Origin: Candidatus Gastranaerophilales bacterium
GTDB taxonomy: Bacteria > Bacillota > Clostridia > Lachnospirales > Lachnospiraceae
Reading direction: 5' to 3'
NCBI GenBank assembly: GCA_023663225.1
Contig: JAMPHU010000007.1
Span: forward strand, 1-64,000
DNA length: 64,000 nt
Shown here: positions 24,279 through 34,540 of the stretch, piece after piece
Numbering within the stretch: position 1 is the first letter of the stretch
How the letters are laid out: each line of letters opens with the position of its first letter
Notes under the pieces: model-generated
The model's database searches: none
Told to the model about the DNA's origin: nothing
The model's input: only the letters and a program-made list of their open reading frames with translations
Translations under genes and position numbers: made by a program

Positions 24279-25949
24279 TTACTTCAGATCATCCCCGTCA
24301 AACACCTCGCTGATCGGCGCGCCCGCGGGCACCATGGGAAATACCTTGTCATCCTCCGGTATGATGCACTCGATCAAAACGGGAGCCTTCATCTCGATGG
24401 CTTTCTCGATGGCGGGAGCAACCTCCTCTTTCGCGGTCACGCGGATCGCCGCGCATCCCAACGCCTCCGCCACTTTGCAGAAATCCACCTTGTCGTTCAA
24501 CACGGTCTGCGAGTAACGCTTGCCGTAGAAAAGCGTCTGCCACTGGCGCACCATGCCCAACACATGATTGTTGATGACGATCTGAATAATCGGAATATTG
24601 TAACGGCTCGCCGTGGCAAGCTCATTCATATTCATGCGGAAACATCCGTCCCCCGCGATATTGACACACAGTTTGTCCGGCTGCCCCACCTGCGCGCCGA
24701 TACACGCGCCCAGGCCATAACCCATGGTGCCGAGGCCGCCCGAGGACAGGAATGTGCGGGGTCTGGTGTACTTGTAGTACTGCGCCGCCCACATCTGATG
24801 CTGTCCCACATCGGTGGTGATGATCGCGTCTCCTCTTGTGATGCGGTCAAGCTCCTGTATCACATAGGGACAGGACAAGGCGGAATCATCGTATTTCAGA
24901 GGATATTTCTCCTTTAATCCCTGTATGGTCTCCATCCACTCGCCATGCTCCTGCTTTGTCAGTCTGGCGTTTAAGTCTGAGAGGATGCTCTTTAAATCAC
25001 CCACCAAAGAAGCGTCCACACGAATGTTTTTGTTGATCTCCGCGGCGTCCACGTCAAACTGAATCACCTTGGCATGCTCCGCAAATTTCTTGGGATTGCC
25101 GATCACGCGGTCGGAAAATCTCGCCCCCAGCGCGATCAGTAGGTCGCACTGGCTGACGCCGAGATTGGAGGCCTTAGTGCCGTGCATACCGATCATACCG
25201 GTGTAGCGGCTGCTCTTTCCGTCAAAAGCGCCCTTTCCCATCAAAGTATCGCAGACCGGCGCATCGATCAGCTCCGCAAACTGCTCGACTTCCTGAAACG
25301 CGCCGGAAAGGATCGCGCCGCCGCCCAGATAGATATAAGGTTTTTTGGCCTCCTGAATATAGGAGAGAATATTTAACATTTCCGCTTCCGTGTACCTTGT
25401 CACGGGAACCTCCGCCTCCGGTTTTACGGGCGTAAACTCACAGACAGCCGCCGTCACATCCTTGGTGATATCCACCAGAACAGGGCCGGGCCGACCGCTT
25501 TTCGCGATATGAAAAGCCTTGCGCAGCGTGTCCGCCAACTGCTCCACGTTTTTGACAATATAACCATGTTTGGTGATGGGCATGGTCACACCGGCGATAT
25601 CCACCTCCTGAAAACTGTCCTTGCCCAGCATGGGAAGGGTCACATTGGCGGTGATCGCCACCATGGGCACGGAATCCATGTAAGCGGTGGCGATCCCCGT
25701 CACCAGATTGGTGGCGCCCGGGCCGCTGGTCGCCAGACAGACTCCCACTTTTCCGGTGGCTCTGGCATATCCGTCCGCCGCGTGAGCCGCCCCCTGTTCG
25801 TGGGAGGTCAAAATATGCCTGATCTCCTCGCTGTGTTGATACAGAGCGTCATAAATATTTAAAATCGCGCCTCCGGGATAGCCGAACACAGTGTCCACGC
25901 CCTGCTCTTTTAAACATTCCACAACAATTTCAGAACCGTTCAACTGCAT
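24279..25949 (-). CDS. ilvB: Acetolactate synthase large subunit
   Basis: A ThDP- and FAD-dependent enzyme that makes acetolactate or acetohydroxybutyrate for valine, leucine and isoleucine. It contains the catalytic Glu in TSHEQGAAHAADGYARATG, the FAD region and the ThDP motif GDGCFRMNMNELATASRYNIP. I chose the ATG at 25949, giving 556 residues and MQLNGSEIVVECL, because GGAGG lies nine bases upstream; the longer frame extends into ilvD. No ilvN regulatory subunit gene is adjacent, so the small subunit must be elsewhere or absent. Confidence 0.94.
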   Translation of the reverse strand: MQLNGSEIVVECLKEQGVDTVFGYPGGAILNIYDALYQHSEEIRHILTSHEQGAAHAADGYARATGKVGVCLATSGPGATNLVTGIATAYMDSVPMVAITANVTLPMLGKDSFQEVDIAGVTMPITKHGYIVKNVEQLADTLRKAFHIAKSGRPGPVLVDITKDVTAAVCEFTPVKPEAEVPVTRYTEAEMLNILSYIQEAKKPYIYLGGGAILSGAFQEVEQFAELIDAPVCDTLMGKGAFDGKSSRYTGMIGMHGTKASNLGVSQCDLLIALGARFSDRVIGNPKKFAEHAKVIQFDVDAAEINKNIRVDASLVGDLKSILSDLNARLTKQEHGEWMETIQGLKEKYPLKYDDSALSCPYVIQELDRITRGDAIITTDVGQHQMWAAQYYKYTRPRTFLSSGGLGTMGYGLGACIGAQVGQPDKLCVNIAGDGCFRMNMNELATASRYNIPIIQIVINNHVLGMVRQWQTLFYGKRYSQTVLNDKVDFCKVAEALGCAAIRVTAKEEVAPAIEKAIEMKAPVLIECIIPEDDKVFPMVPAGAPISEVFDGDDLK

Positions 25950-25965
25950 CTTCCTATCCTCCCTA

Positions 25966-27636
25966 TCACCCTTCTTTGATCTCCAATACTGCGCCTCTAT
26001 TGCCGCTGGTGACCATCTTTTCATATCTGGAGAGATATCCGGTCGTCACCTTGGGTTCTCTGGGCTGCCATTTCTTTGCCCTGTTTGCCATTTCCTCCTC
26101 GGAGATTCTCACATCCAGCCTGTTCTCAGGAATATTGATGCTGATGATATCCCCTTCTTCCACCAGCGCGATAGGCCCGCCCACAGCCGCCTCGGGCGAT
26201 ACGTGCCCGATGGATGCGCCTCTGGACGCGCCGGAAAAACGTCCGTCCGTGATCAGCGCCACGCTGGAACCCAATCCCATGCCTGCGATGGCGGAGGTGG
26301 GATTTAACATTTCTCTCATGCCGGGGCCGCCTTTGGGCCCCTCGTAGCGGATGACCACCACATCTCCCGCCACAATGCTTCCGCCCTTGATGGCGGCGAT
26401 GGCGTCCTCCTCGCAGTCAAACACTCTCGCAGGCCCCTCGTGCACCAACATCTCGGGAGCCACCGCGGAACGCTTTACCACGCCGCTGTCCGGCGCCAGA
26501 TTGCCGCGCAGGATGGCGATGCCGCCGGTCTCGGAATAAGGATTCTCCACAGGACGGATGACCTGGGGATCTTTGTTGACACAATTTTTAATATTTTCTC
26601 CGATGGTCTGCCCAGAGACAGTCATACAGTCTAAGTTCAGCAGATTCTTTTTGGACAGTTCATTCATCACGGCATACACGCCGCCCGCCTCGTTCAGATC
26701 CTCTATATAGGTGGGCCCTGCAGGCGCAAGATGACACAGATTCGGCGTCTTTGCAGAAAGCTCATTGGCCATGTCAAGGTTGAGATCTACACCGGCCTCT
26801 TTTGCGATCGCCGGAAGATGCAGCATGGAATTGGTGGAACAGCCGAGCGCCATATCCACCACAAGCGCATTGACGAATGCCTCCGGCGTCATAATGTCGC
26901 GGGGTTTGATATCCTTTTCCACCAGCTCCATGATCTTCATACCCGCGTGCTTCGCCAGGCGGATGCGCTCAGAATAGACGGCAGGGATCGTGCCGTTGCC
27001 TTTGAGTCCCATACCGATGGCCTCCGTCAGACAGTTCATGGAATTGGCGGTGTACATGCCGGAGCAGGAGCCGCAGGTGGGACACACCTTCTCCTCAAAC
27101 TCCTGCAGTTCCTCCATGGTCATCGTCCCTGCGGCGACGCTTCCCACCGCCTCAAACATGGAGGAAAGGCTTCTCTTCTGCCCGTGAACCCGTCCCGCCA
27201 ACATGGGGCCGCCGGAGACAAAAATAGTAGGGATATTGACTCTCGCCGCCGCCATCAACAGTCCGGGCACATTCTTGTCACAGTTGGGGATGCAGACCAA
27301 CCCGTCAAAACCGTGCGCCAAGGCCATGCACTCTGTGCTGTCCGCGATCAGATCGCGGGTGACCAGAGAATATTTCATGCCCACATGTCCCATGGCAATG
27401 CCATCACAGACTGCGATCGCCGGAAACATCACGGGGGTGCCGCCCGCCATGGCCACACCCAGCTTCACCGCCTCCGCGATCTTATCCAGATTCATGTGCC
27501 CGGGCACGATCTCATTGTAGGAACAGACAACGCCGATTAACGGCCGTTTCCTCTCCTCCTCCGTGTAACCCAGCGCGTTAAACAAACTTCTATGAGGCGC
27601 CTGCGCGGCGCCCGTCTTTACCGAATCACTTCTCAT
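25966..27636 (-). CDS. ilvD: Dihydroxy-acid dehydratase
   Basis: An iron-sulfur enzyme that dehydrates dihydroxyisovalerate and dihydroxymethylvalerate in branched-chain amino acid synthesis. The 556 residues include [20 protein letters not shown] and [19 protein letters not shown], which supply cluster cysteines, and [19 protein letters not shown] near the end. It is full length for the family. It lies between leuB and ilvB with gaps of about 16 bases on each side, clearly one operon. Confidence 0.96.
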   Translation of the reverse strand: MRSDSVKTGAAQAPHRSLFNALGYTEEERKRPLIGVVCSYNEIVPGHMNLDKIAEAVKLGVAMAGGTPVMFPAIAVCDGIAMGHVGMKYSLVTRDLIADSTECMALAHGFDGLVCIPNCDKNVPGLLMAAARVNIPTIFVSGGPMLAGRVHGQKRSLSSMFEAVGSVAAGTMTMEELQEFEEKVCPTCGSCSGMYTANSMNCLTEAIGMGLKGNGTIPAVYSERIRLAKHAGMKIMELVEKDIKPRDIMTPEAFVNALVVDMALGCSTNSMLHLPAIAKEAGVDLNLDMANELSAKTPNLCHLAPAGPTYIEDLNEAGGVYAVMNELSKKNLLNLDCMTVSGQTIGENIKNCVNKDPQVIRPVENPYSETGGIAILRGNLAPDSGVVKRSAVAPEMLVHEGPARVFDCEEDAIAAIKGGSIVAGDVVVIRYEGPKGGPGMREMLNPTSAIAGMGLGSSVALITDGRFSGASRGASIGHVSPEAAVGGPIALVEEGDIISINIPENRLDVRISEEEMANRAKKWQPREPKVTTGYLSRYEKMVTSGNRGAVLEIKEG

Positions 27637-27652
27637 TTTCTTTCCCTCTCTT

Positions 27653-28738
27653 CTATCGAATCCTCTCTGTCAACAGATCTCCCATCTGCTTACATCCCAC
27701 CTGTGTGCAGCCTTCGGACATAATGTCCACCGTACGATAACCTTCCTTCAACACCTGCTTCACCGCCTGCTCCACGGCATCCGCTTCTCTGTCCAAATCA
27801 AAACTGTAACGAAGCATCATGGCGGCGCTCAAAATAGTGGCGATGGGATTGGCAATCCCTTTGCCCGCGATATCCGGCGCGGAACCATGGCTGGGTTCAT
27901 ACAGTCCGAATTTGCTGTCGTTTAAGCTGGCGCTTGCGAGCATACCGATGGAACCCGTCACCATGCTGGCCTCGTCGGAGAGAATGTCCCCGAACATATT
28001 CTCGGTCAGGATTACGTCAAACTGCGCGGGATCCTTGACTAACTGCATGGCGCAGTTGTCCACCAACATATGCTCCAAGGCCACGTCAGGGTAATCTACA
28101 GCCACTTCCTCCACTACCTTTCTCCAAAGCCTGGATGAGTCAAGCACATTTGCCTTGTCCACGCTGGTCACCTTCTTGCGGCGCTTGCGGGCGATGTCAA
28201 AACCCTTGACGGCGATGCGGCGGATCTCGTTCTCACTGTAGACCAAGGTGTCCACGGCGGTTCGCACCCCGTCTACCTCCTTCGTAAAACGCTCCCCAAA
28301 ATACAACCCGCCCGTCAATTCGCGCATAATCATAATGTCAAATCCGGCGTCGCTGATCTCTTTTTTCAAGGGACATGCGGCCGCCAGCTCATCATAGAGC
28401 ACCGCTGGACGCAGATTGGCAAACAGATTCAACTCTTTTCGGATCTTTAACAGTCCCGCCTCGGGACGCTTGTCGGGGGGCAGCTTGTACCAGGGGGAAG
28501 TGGTCGTGTCGCCGCCGATGGAACCCATCAGTACGGCATCCGCGGCCTTGGCCGTTTCCACCGCCTCGGCCGTCAGGGGCACGCCGTGCACATCGATGGA
28601 GGCTCCGCCCATGAGAATATCCGTAAAATGCATCTTGTGCCCATAGACGAAAGCCACCTTTTCCAACACTTTCCTGGCTTCCACCACAATCTCGGGGCCA
28701 ATGCCGTCCCCGGGAATACATGTAATATTTAATTCCAT
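27653..28738 (-). CDS. leuB: 3-isopropylmalate dehydrogenase
   Basis: It oxidises and decarboxylates 3-isopropylmalate in leucine synthesis. The 361 residues begin with [44 protein letters not shown], the metal-binding [13 protein letters not shown] and [13 protein letters not shown] are all typical. It is the first gene of leuB-ilvD-ilvB. The upstream gap from 28739 to 28872 shows no clear T-box or attenuator, and R1 copy D follows. Confidence 0.96.
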   Translation of the reverse strand: MELNITCIPGDGIGPEIVVEARKVLEKVAFVYGHKMHFTDILMGGASIDVHGVPLTAEAVETAKAADAVLMGSIGGDTTTSPWYKLPPDKRPEAGLLKIRKELNLFANLRPAVLYDELAAACPLKKEISDAGFDIMIMRELTGGLYFGERFTKEVDGVRTAVDTLVYSENEIRRIAVKGFDIARKRRKKVTSVDKANVLDSSRLWRKVVEEVAVDYPDVALEHMLVDNCAMQLVKDPAQFDVILTENMFGDILSDEASMVTGSIGMLASASLNDSKFGLYEPSHGSAPDIAGKGIANPIATILSAAMMLRYSFDLDREADAVEQAVKQVLKEGYRTVDIMSEGCTQVGCKQMGDLLTERIR

Positions 28739-28872
28739 TTTTTCACATCCTTATATGTTTATTTGTAACCACAATTTCTATGATAACTTATGGACCATGA
28801 AATTTCAACTGGTAATGTTCATTGTGGTTCATATTTTGTAACAGTTCAGCCTTTGAAGTTGCGGAAAGTTAC

Positions 28873-29051
28873 GCTCCAGCGGGGTAATCATTCCCATTCG
28901 GACACGCTTGCGTAAGCGCAATAAATTGCGCTCGATGAAACACGTAGCGGTACATAAGCTGACAAAGTACGTCAGCTATAGTCAACAACGTTTACTATTA
29001 GTACCGACGTGTTTCAACGGTTCCTCATGGGAACAATTACCCCACTGGAGC
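28873..29051. repeat. R1 palindromic element, copy D
   Basis: A 179-bp copy in the same orientation as copy A, upstream of leuB. Its ends are GCTCCAGCGGGGTAAT and ATTACCCCACTGGAGC. The apical stem is GGTAC/GTACC, with a GCTGAC/GTCAGC hairpin and an extra ATAGT/ACTAT hairpin beside it. The side hairpin GCGCAATAAATTGCGC is present. The left flank GTTGCGGAAAGTTAC matches the flanks of the other copies. Instead of R2, an R3 element follows after about 60 bases. Confidence 0.9.
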
Positions 29052-29112
29052 TAAGTATCTCACAGTTTCTACAAGTATTCCCTCTGCACAATTATATACT
29101 TTTTGGAATTGT

Positions 29113-29229
29113 GGGATACAGGAGCATAGATTACAGGGAAGGCTTTCTGTGGCGTGAGTCAGATGTGGCTCATCGGAACGCCTATCTGGCCGTCACAGAA
29201 AGCCTTCTCTGTAACCTTTGCTCCGTCCC
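29113..29229. repeat. R3 palindromic element, copy 1
   Basis: A 117-bp imperfect palindrome. GGGATACAGGAGCA pairs with TGCTCCGTCCC, and an inner stem joins GAAGGCTTTCTGTG to CACAGAAAGCCTTC. The loop contains GTGAGTCAGATGTGG. A second copy at 62560-62729 has compensated changes in the stem. The rest of the gap between leuB and yajC is spacer. Confidence 0.88.
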
Positions 29230-29282
29230 TAATCCGCAAAAAAAGAACAGCATCCTCCCGAACACTGTTCCCTTCACCTTAT

Positions 29283-29627
29283 TCAATTCTCCTTCGCTAC
29301 CGCCGACCCTGGCTTCTCCACGCGACTGATAGCGGATTTCTCCATGGGGATGCGGCAGTTTCGATTGCTTCCAAACTCCACGATCACCATGTTGTCCTCC
29401 TCCACGCTGATCACCTCGCCGTAGAAACCGGACGTGGTCAGAACATAATCGCCCTCTTCCACGGACGACTGCATAGCGGCGAGCTTTTTCTGTTCCTTTC
29501 TCTGCGGCCGTAAAAAGAAGAAATACATCGCGCCGAAGATCACCGCATATATCAATATCATTCCCAAAAGACTGCCTGTCGCCTGCCCCGCTGTAGCGGG
29601 ATCTGCCTCAGTTAATAAAATTCCCAT
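29283..29627 (-). CDS. yajC: Preprotein translocase subunit YajC
   Basis: A 114-residue single-span membrane protein associated with SecDF. The membrane segment is LLGMILIYAVIFGAMYFFFL (about 19-38), followed by RPQRKEQKK and a short beta domain (GDYVLTTSGFYGEVISVEEDNMVIVEF), the exact YajC layout. It follows tgt, a common order in bacteria. The 132-base gap between them shows no clear signal. Confidence 0.94.
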   Translation of the reverse strand: MGILLTEADPATAGQATGSLLGMILIYAVIFGAMYFFFLRPQRKEQKKLAAMQSSVEEGDYVLTTSGFYGEVISVEEDNMVIVEFGSNRNCRIPMEKSAISRVEKPGSAVAKEN

Positions 29628-29759
29628 TGTTCCTCCATTCTGTGCCCGCGCACGAAAACCGGCGGATAAAAGACTTCCGCTCCCTGATTTGCATAATAAC
29701 TATATGATACCTAAAAATGACCGTTTCGACAAGTCCTTTTTTACAGGAAAGAAAAGTTT

Positions 29760-30905
29760 TCATTGCACCGCCGTCATTCCCGCCAGTTTCTGCCTCTTGT
29801 AGGCGGCAAAACATCCCTCGTCCAAAGCGTTCCTGATCTCCGCCATCATCGTGTTGTAAAAATACAGGTTATGCAGCACGCACAGCCGCAGTCCCAGCAT
29901 CTCCTTCGCCTTCAAAAGATGTCTGATATAAGCTCGGGAATACCGCCTGCACGCCGGACAGCCGCAACCCTCCTCTATGGGAGCGTCATCCAACTCATAT
30001 TGGGCGTTGAACAAATTGATCTTGCCATGATTGGTGTAAAGATGCCCATGTCTGCCGTTTCGGGAGGGGTACACACAGTCAAAGAAATCCACGCCCCGCT
30101 CCACGCCCTCCAAAATATTGGCCGGTGTGCCCACACCCATCAGGTATGTGGGTTTTTCAAGCGGCAGATGCGGGATCACCACATCCAAAACATGATACAT
30201 CTCCTCATGCGTCTCTCCCACGGCCAGGCCTCCCACCGCATAGCCGTCCAGATCAAGTTCGGAGATCCGCTTCGCGTGCTCGATGCGGATATCGTCGTAA
30301 ACTGCCCCTTGGTTGATCCCAAAGAGCATCTGATGCGGATTGATGGTATCCTCCAATCCGTTTAGTCTCCCCATCTCTCTCTTGCAGCGCTCCAGCCATC
30401 TGGTCGTGCGCTCCACAGACGCCTGCACATAACTTCGCTCCGCCTTGCTGGGGGCGCACTCGTCGAAAGCCATGGCGATCGTCGAACCCAAATTGGACTG
30501 GATCTGCATACTCTCCTCGGGCCCCATGAAGATCTTGCGGCCGTCTATGTGGGAATGAAACGTGACGCCCTCCTCCTTGATCCTGCGCAGTCCCGCCAGG
30601 GAAAACACCTGGAATCCGCCAGAATCCGTGAGGATGGGTTTCTTCCAGGACATAAACTGATGCAGTCCGCCCAGACGCTTGATCACCTGATCCCCGGGCC
30701 GCACATGCAGATGATATGTGTTGGACAATTCCACCTGGGTTCCGATCTCCTCCAAGTCCTCTGTGGAAACAGCTCCCTTGATGGCCGCCACCGTACCCAC
30801 ATTCATAAATACAGGCGTCTGGATGACGCCGTGTACCGTGTGGAACTCGCCTCTCTTGGCGTTTCCCTCTCTCTTTAAAATGCGATATTTTGCCTCCAAA
30901 CTCAA
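29760..30905 (-). CDS. tgt: Queuine tRNA-ribosyltransferase (tRNA-guanine transglycosylase)
   Basis: It exchanges guanine 34 of GUN tRNAs for the queuosine precursor. The 381 residues have the catalytic Asp in DSGGFQVFSL, GGLAVGETHEEMYHVLD, and the zinc site CGCPACRRYSRAYIRHLL. No ATG fits the family start; I chose TTG at 30905, preceded by GGAGG and overlapping the stop of the upstream carboxypeptidase gene as TTGA. Another TTG two codons on is possible. The longer frame adds about 32 residues unlike the family. Confidence 0.9.
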   Translation of the reverse strand: MSLEAKYRILKREGNAKRGEFHTVHGVIQTPVFMNVGTVAAIKGAVSTEDLEEIGTQVELSNTYHLHVRPGDQVIKRLGGLHQFMSWKKPILTDSGGFQVFSLAGLRRIKEEGVTFHSHIDGRKIFMGPEESMQIQSNLGSTIAMAFDECAPSKAERSYVQASVERTTRWLERCKREMGRLNGLEDTINPHQMLFGINQGAVYDDIRIEHAKRISELDLDGYAVGGLAVGETHEEMYHVLDVVIPHLPLEKPTYLMGVGTPANILEGVERGVDFFDCVYPSRNGRHGHLYTNHGKINLFNAQYELDDAPIEEGCGCPACRRYSRAYIRHLLKAKEMLGLRLCVLHNLYFYNTMMAEIRNALDEGCFAAYKRQKLAGMTAVQ

Positions 30906-31966
30906 AGCTCCTCCCAAAGCTCCTCCCAAAACTCTTCCAGTGTGATACCCCTCTCCATGATCACCGTGGCGGCCTCCACACCCACATAGCGGAAATGCCA
31001 TGGTTCATAGGAAATACCTGTGTAATATTCCTTATCCTTGGGATAGCGCAGGATAAATCCATACTGGCTGCAGTTGGCGGCAAGCCACTTTCCGGCATCC
31101 GTATTCTCAAATCCCGCATCCATCTTCGTGTAAGCATCACACAAAATATCAAGTGCAAGCCCCACCTCATGTTCACTGTTGCCCGGAAGGGTGATCACTC
31201 TGCTGGTCATCTGATAGGCATTCACAAAGGAATAACCTCGTCTCATATAATAATTGACTCGATTGTTGAAATTCTCCTCCTGGTGCTCACTGGTACGATA
31301 AGGGGAACGCACTTGCAAATTGATGCCATCCTCCTTGGCCGCCTGAAGCATGGCAAGCAGATCGTCCACAATGCGTTCGTCGCACTGGAGATAACCTGTG
31401 ATCCTGCCCAACTGAAACTCATAATCCTCCGGTATGGAGTGCTGCTTGTTGATCAGCACCAGACGCCAATCGTCCCTGGAAAAAGTGTACTCCTCCCCCG
31501 GAGAGTTATCCGCGACCGTCTCCACGCGGTTCTCCCCGCTGACATTCGCAGACTGTAAAATCTCCTCCGCATTATAGACCTCCGCATCCTCATAACCGTG
31601 GCCGGATACCTCTGCGTATTCCGATTCCTTCTCCCCGCCCTCCGACAGAACAGCCTCCATCATGCCCGGCTCCGACTCATCGGCCAGAGAGATCATATCG
31701 TCAGACGCGCCGACCGTGACGCCCCTCTGCTCTCTGCGCTCCGCCGAAGTAAAAATGGGGAAGGAAAAACTGCTGTACACGGCAAAGAGAAAAAACGTCA
31801 TTGCGACCATGGCAAAACGCTTCCCATTGGCGCCCAGATACGCAAACGCCCAGAGAATCACTCTGCAGACTGCCCTCACAGGAAGGGTCAGGATCCGAAA
31901 TAATATGCTCTTTTTATCAATTTGCGCAAGCCACGTTCTCATGCGCTCGATCCGATTATTTTTCAT
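30902..31966 (-). CDS. D-alanyl-D-alanine carboxypeptidase, VanY/M15B family
   Basis: A membrane-anchored peptidoglycan hydrolase of about 354 residues. One hydrophobic segment (FAMVAMTFFLFAVYSSFSF) lies near residue 50. An acidic linker follows, then the M15B domain with SPYRTSEHQEENF, the zinc ligands in GNSEHEVGLALDI and the final EPWHFRYVG. The start is uncertain: I chose ATG at 31966, since the residues before it (ATG at 32068) look non-conserved, and neither has a strong ribosome binding site. It precedes tgt with a four-base overlap. Confidence 0.85.
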   Translation of the reverse strand: MKNNRIERMRTWLAQIDKKSILFRILTLPVRAVCRVILWAFAYLGANGKRFAMVAMTFFLFAVYSSFSFPIFTSAERREQRGVTVGASDDMISLADESEPGMMEAVLSEGGEKESEYAEVSGHGYEDAEVYNAEEILQSANVSGENRVETVADNSPGEEYTFSRDDWRLVLINKQHSIPEDYEFQLGRITGYLQCDERIVDDLLAMLQAAKEDGINLQVRSPYRTSEHQEENFNNRVNYYMRRGYSFVNAYQMTSRVITLPGNSEHEVGLALDILCDAYTKMDAGFENTDAGKWLAANCSQYGFILRYPKDKEYYTGISYEPWHFRYVGVEAATVIMERGITLEEFWEELWEEL

Positions 31967-32127
31967 TCGTCGCTCAATCCTTTTGCGCGGCCGGACAATT
32001 TGATCCGACCTTATATATGCAATATACATTCTATTTCCCATATATATTACATATTGCTGCACATGCATATTATTATGCTAATCATATCATACTTTTTTCC
32101 CATGTGCACTATTTTTATTTAAAAAAG

Positions 32128-32156
32128 TTGCGATTTTGTCTTTCATTCGATATACT
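32128..32156 (+). promoter_or_regulatory. Predicted promoter of aroC
   Basis: -35 TTGCGA (32128-32133), a 17-base spacer and -10 TATACT (32151-32156). The following leader holds two small hairpins: CCGCC/GGCGG at about 32190-32212 and CGCCCTT/AAGGGTG just before the ribosome binding site. The second could influence translation. Confidence 0.65.
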
Positions 32157-32278
32157 GTACTACAGAGCGCTGCATTTTACCTGGTGTCAAACCGCCAGGA
32201 AATTGGGCGGCGTTCTGCAGTCGGGATCTCACGCAAGTAAATTGCGCCCTTTTTAAGGGTGCGGAAACGAGGTATGAT

Positions 32279-33391
32279 ATGGCAGGTTCGACTTACGGAA
32301 CTATCTTTCAAATAACCACCTGGGGAGAATCTCACGGCAAGGCGCTGGGCGTGGTGGTGGACGGCTGCCCCGCGGGCCTTTCCCTGTGCGAGGAGGATAT
32401 CCAGCGCTACCTTGACCGCCGCAAACCGGGCGCGAGCGGCATCTCCACCCCCAGAAAAGAGGATGACCTGGTAGAGATTTTGTCCGGCGTATTCGAAGGC
32501 CGAACCACCGGCACACCCATCTCGCTCATGGTGCGCAACACATCCCAAATCTCCCGCGATTACAGTGAGATCGCCTCTTACTATCGCCCGGGGCACGCCG
32601 ACTATTCCTTCGACGCCAAATACGGTTTCCGCGACTACAGGGGCGGCGGGCGTTCCTCGGGCCGCGAGACCGTGGGCCGCGTGGCGGCGGGCGCGATCGC
32701 CTGCAAGGTCTTACACACGCTGGGCGTCACCGTATGGGCCTACACGAAAAGCATCGGCCCTGTGGAGGCGGATCTGTCCCATTTTGACAGGGAGGCGATC
32801 CTGTCCACCCAGACTGCCATGCCGGACCGCGAGGCAGACCAAAAAGCCCTCGCCTATCTGTCGCAGGCAAGGGAACAATCGGACTCTGTGGGAGGCTGTA
32901 TGGAATGTGTCGTAACCGGCGTTCCCGCCGGCATCGGAGACCCTGTCTTTGAGAAGCTCGACGCCAATCTGGCCAAGGCCGTCATGTCCATCGGCGCGGT
33001 CAAAGCCGTGGAGATCGGCGACGGGACTGCCGTGTCCGGCAGGTGCGGCAGCGAAAACAACGACGCCTTTTGCATCCAAAACGGCAGACCGGCCAAGGCG
33101 ACCAACCATGCCGGCGGCATCTTGGGCGGCATCAGCGACGGAGACACGATTTTGATCCGCGCCCATGTGAAACCCACGCCCTCCATCTTCCGCCCGCAAC
33201 AGACGATCAACAAGAGCAAAGAAGAACTCACGGTGCAGATCAAAGGCCGCCACGATCCCATCATCGTCCCTCGGGCCGTGGTCGTGTTGGAGTGCATGAC
33301 GGCGCTCACAGTCCTGGACGCCATGATGCTCAATCTGTCCGCCAGAATGGATTATCTGGAGCGCTTCTATCAAAAAAGGGAGGAGGACTAA
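32279..33391 (+). CDS. aroC: Chorismate synthase
   Basis: It makes chorismate from 5-enolpyruvylshikimate 3-phosphate, with reduced FMN as cofactor. The 370 residues contain the three family signatures: GESHGKALGVVVDGCPAG, the DYSFDAKYGFRDYRGGGRSSGRET region and RCGSENNDAF followed by GGILGGISDGDTI. GAGG lies six bases before the ATG. It is alone on the plus strand here. The GC is high compared with most neighbours. Confidence 0.96.
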   Translation: MAGSTYGTIFQITTWGESHGKALGVVVDGCPAGLSLCEEDIQRYLDRRKPGASGISTPRKEDDLVEILSGVFEGRTTGTPISLMVRNTSQISRDYSEIASYYRPGHADYSFDAKYGFRDYRGGGRSSGRETVGRVAAGAIACKVLHTLGVTVWAYTKSIGPVEADLSHFDREAILSTQTAMPDREADQKALAYLSQAREQSDSVGGCMECVVTGVPAGIGDPVFEKLDANLAKAVMSIGAVKAVEIGDGTAVSGRCGSENNDAFCIQNGRPAKATNHAGGILGGISDGDTILIRAHVKPTPSIFRPQQTINKSKEELTVQIKGRHDPIIVPRAVVVLECMTALTVLDAMMLNLSARMDYLERFYQKREED

Positions 33392-33397
33392 AGCCTC

Positions 33398-34453
33398 CTA
33401 CCCTTCCAGCTTATGGAACAAGATACAGTTGGGCTGGTTGACCTTGATCTCCGGCCCGTTCATCACTAACGTCCCCGCTTCCAAGTCCACCTTAAAGAAC
33501 GTCATAGTATTGGACTCATGGTTTAAGGACACCAGGAATTTATTGTTGGGGAACAGATCGGCATCCTTGGGATAGTCCCCGCTGACGGGCAAACGCAGAT
33601 TTTCTGTCAGCATACCGCTCTTTTTGTCCACATTGTAGATCACTACGGAATTGTCTCCGGAGATGGAACTGAGGAGATAATTGTAATCCTTGGAAAAACT
33701 GAGCGTGCTGGCCGCATTGTTTACCCCCTTCTCAAGCTTGACCGCCTGCACCTTCTGAATCTTCTCAAAATAAGGGATCCCGTCGCGATCCTCATAGGTA
33801 TACACATCTATGTAACATTTCAACTCATGTACGATATACACGAATCTCCCGTCTCCGGAAAACTTGATATGTCTGGGAGCGGACTCCATATCGCTTCGGA
33901 TCACATCCGCCAACGCTACTTTTCCGGTCTCAAGATCCAAATGATACACGTTGACATGATCCATCCCCTGATCCGCCACCAGCAGATACTTATTGTCATG
34001 GGTCATGCGCGCACAGTTGATATGCGGCCTGAAATTCCGCTCCGCCACGCTGCCCAGTCCTTTGTGGAAAATCTCATCCGAGATCTCGCCCACGGAGCCG
34101 TCCTTGCCCAGCCGCAGCACGGTCAGCTTGCCGTCGTGATAACCCGCCACAAACAGATATTGATCCGTAAAATCTGTGGAGAGATAACAGCCTCTCATGC
34201 CGTTGATCGGCGCATAATTGAGCAGATCCAGACTGCCATCCTTCTCAATCCTGTACGATTCCACGCCGAAGTCGGTGATGGAGTACAGATATTTCCCATT
34301 GTGAGATATGGTCAGGTAGGAAGAATTGGAGATCTCCACCTTTGCCTTCTCTGTAAAACGTCCCTTCGCAGTATCCACGTCGTATACTTTGATGCCATGG
34401 CTGTCCCCCTGGGTGTAGCTGGAGACATATGCCACATATTTCACTTTTGCCAT
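33398..34453 (-). CDS. Lactonase family beta-propeller protein (6-phosphogluconolactonase-like)
   Basis: A 351-residue seven-bladed beta-propeller of the YbhE/YkgB type (COG2706). YVSSYTQGDSHGIKVYDVD begins blade one, NFRPHINCARMTHDNKYLLVADQGMDHV resembles the conserved HxH core, and SFSKDYNYLLSS marks a later blade. Relatives hydrolyse 6-phosphogluconolactone. The exact substrate cannot be assigned from sequence. It converges with aroC, with six bases between the ends, and there is no pentose-phosphate gene nearby. Confidence 0.78.
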   Translation of the reverse strand: MAKVKYVAYVSSYTQGDSHGIKVYDVDTAKGRFTEKAKVEISNSSYLTISHNGKYLYSITDFGVESYRIEKDGSLDLLNYAPINGMRGCYLSTDFTDQYLFVAGYHDGKLTVLRLGKDGSVGEISDEIFHKGLGSVAERNFRPHINCARMTHDNKYLLVADQGMDHVNVYHLDLETGKVALADVIRSDMESAPRHIKFSGDGRFVYIVHELKCYIDVYTYEDRDGIPYFEKIQKVQAVKLEKGVNNAASTLSFSKDYNYLLSSISGDNSVVIYNVDKKSGMLTENLRLPVSGDYPKDADLFPNNKFLVSLNHESNTMTFFKVDLEAGTLVMNGPEIKVNQPNCILFHKLEG

Positions 34454-34540
34454 ATCGCATCCCTCCTTAAGTTCTTATCTATAAATATAGCACAAACAAA
34501 AGGTATTTGAAATACTTTTTTCTGACTTGCAAAAGCTTAC

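Noticed and set aside
26731..27540. Long plus-strand reading frame of 269 codons opposite ilvD
   Set aside because: It is a by-product of the high-GC ilvD codons. It has no ribosome binding site and a His/Arg-rich composition unlike any protein family. The same holds for the frames opposite glgB, topB, degV and the EAL gene.
28739..28872. T-box or leucine attenuator sought upstream of leuB
   Set aside because: No specifier loop, T-box sequence or terminator/antiterminator pair was found between the leuB start and R1 copy D.
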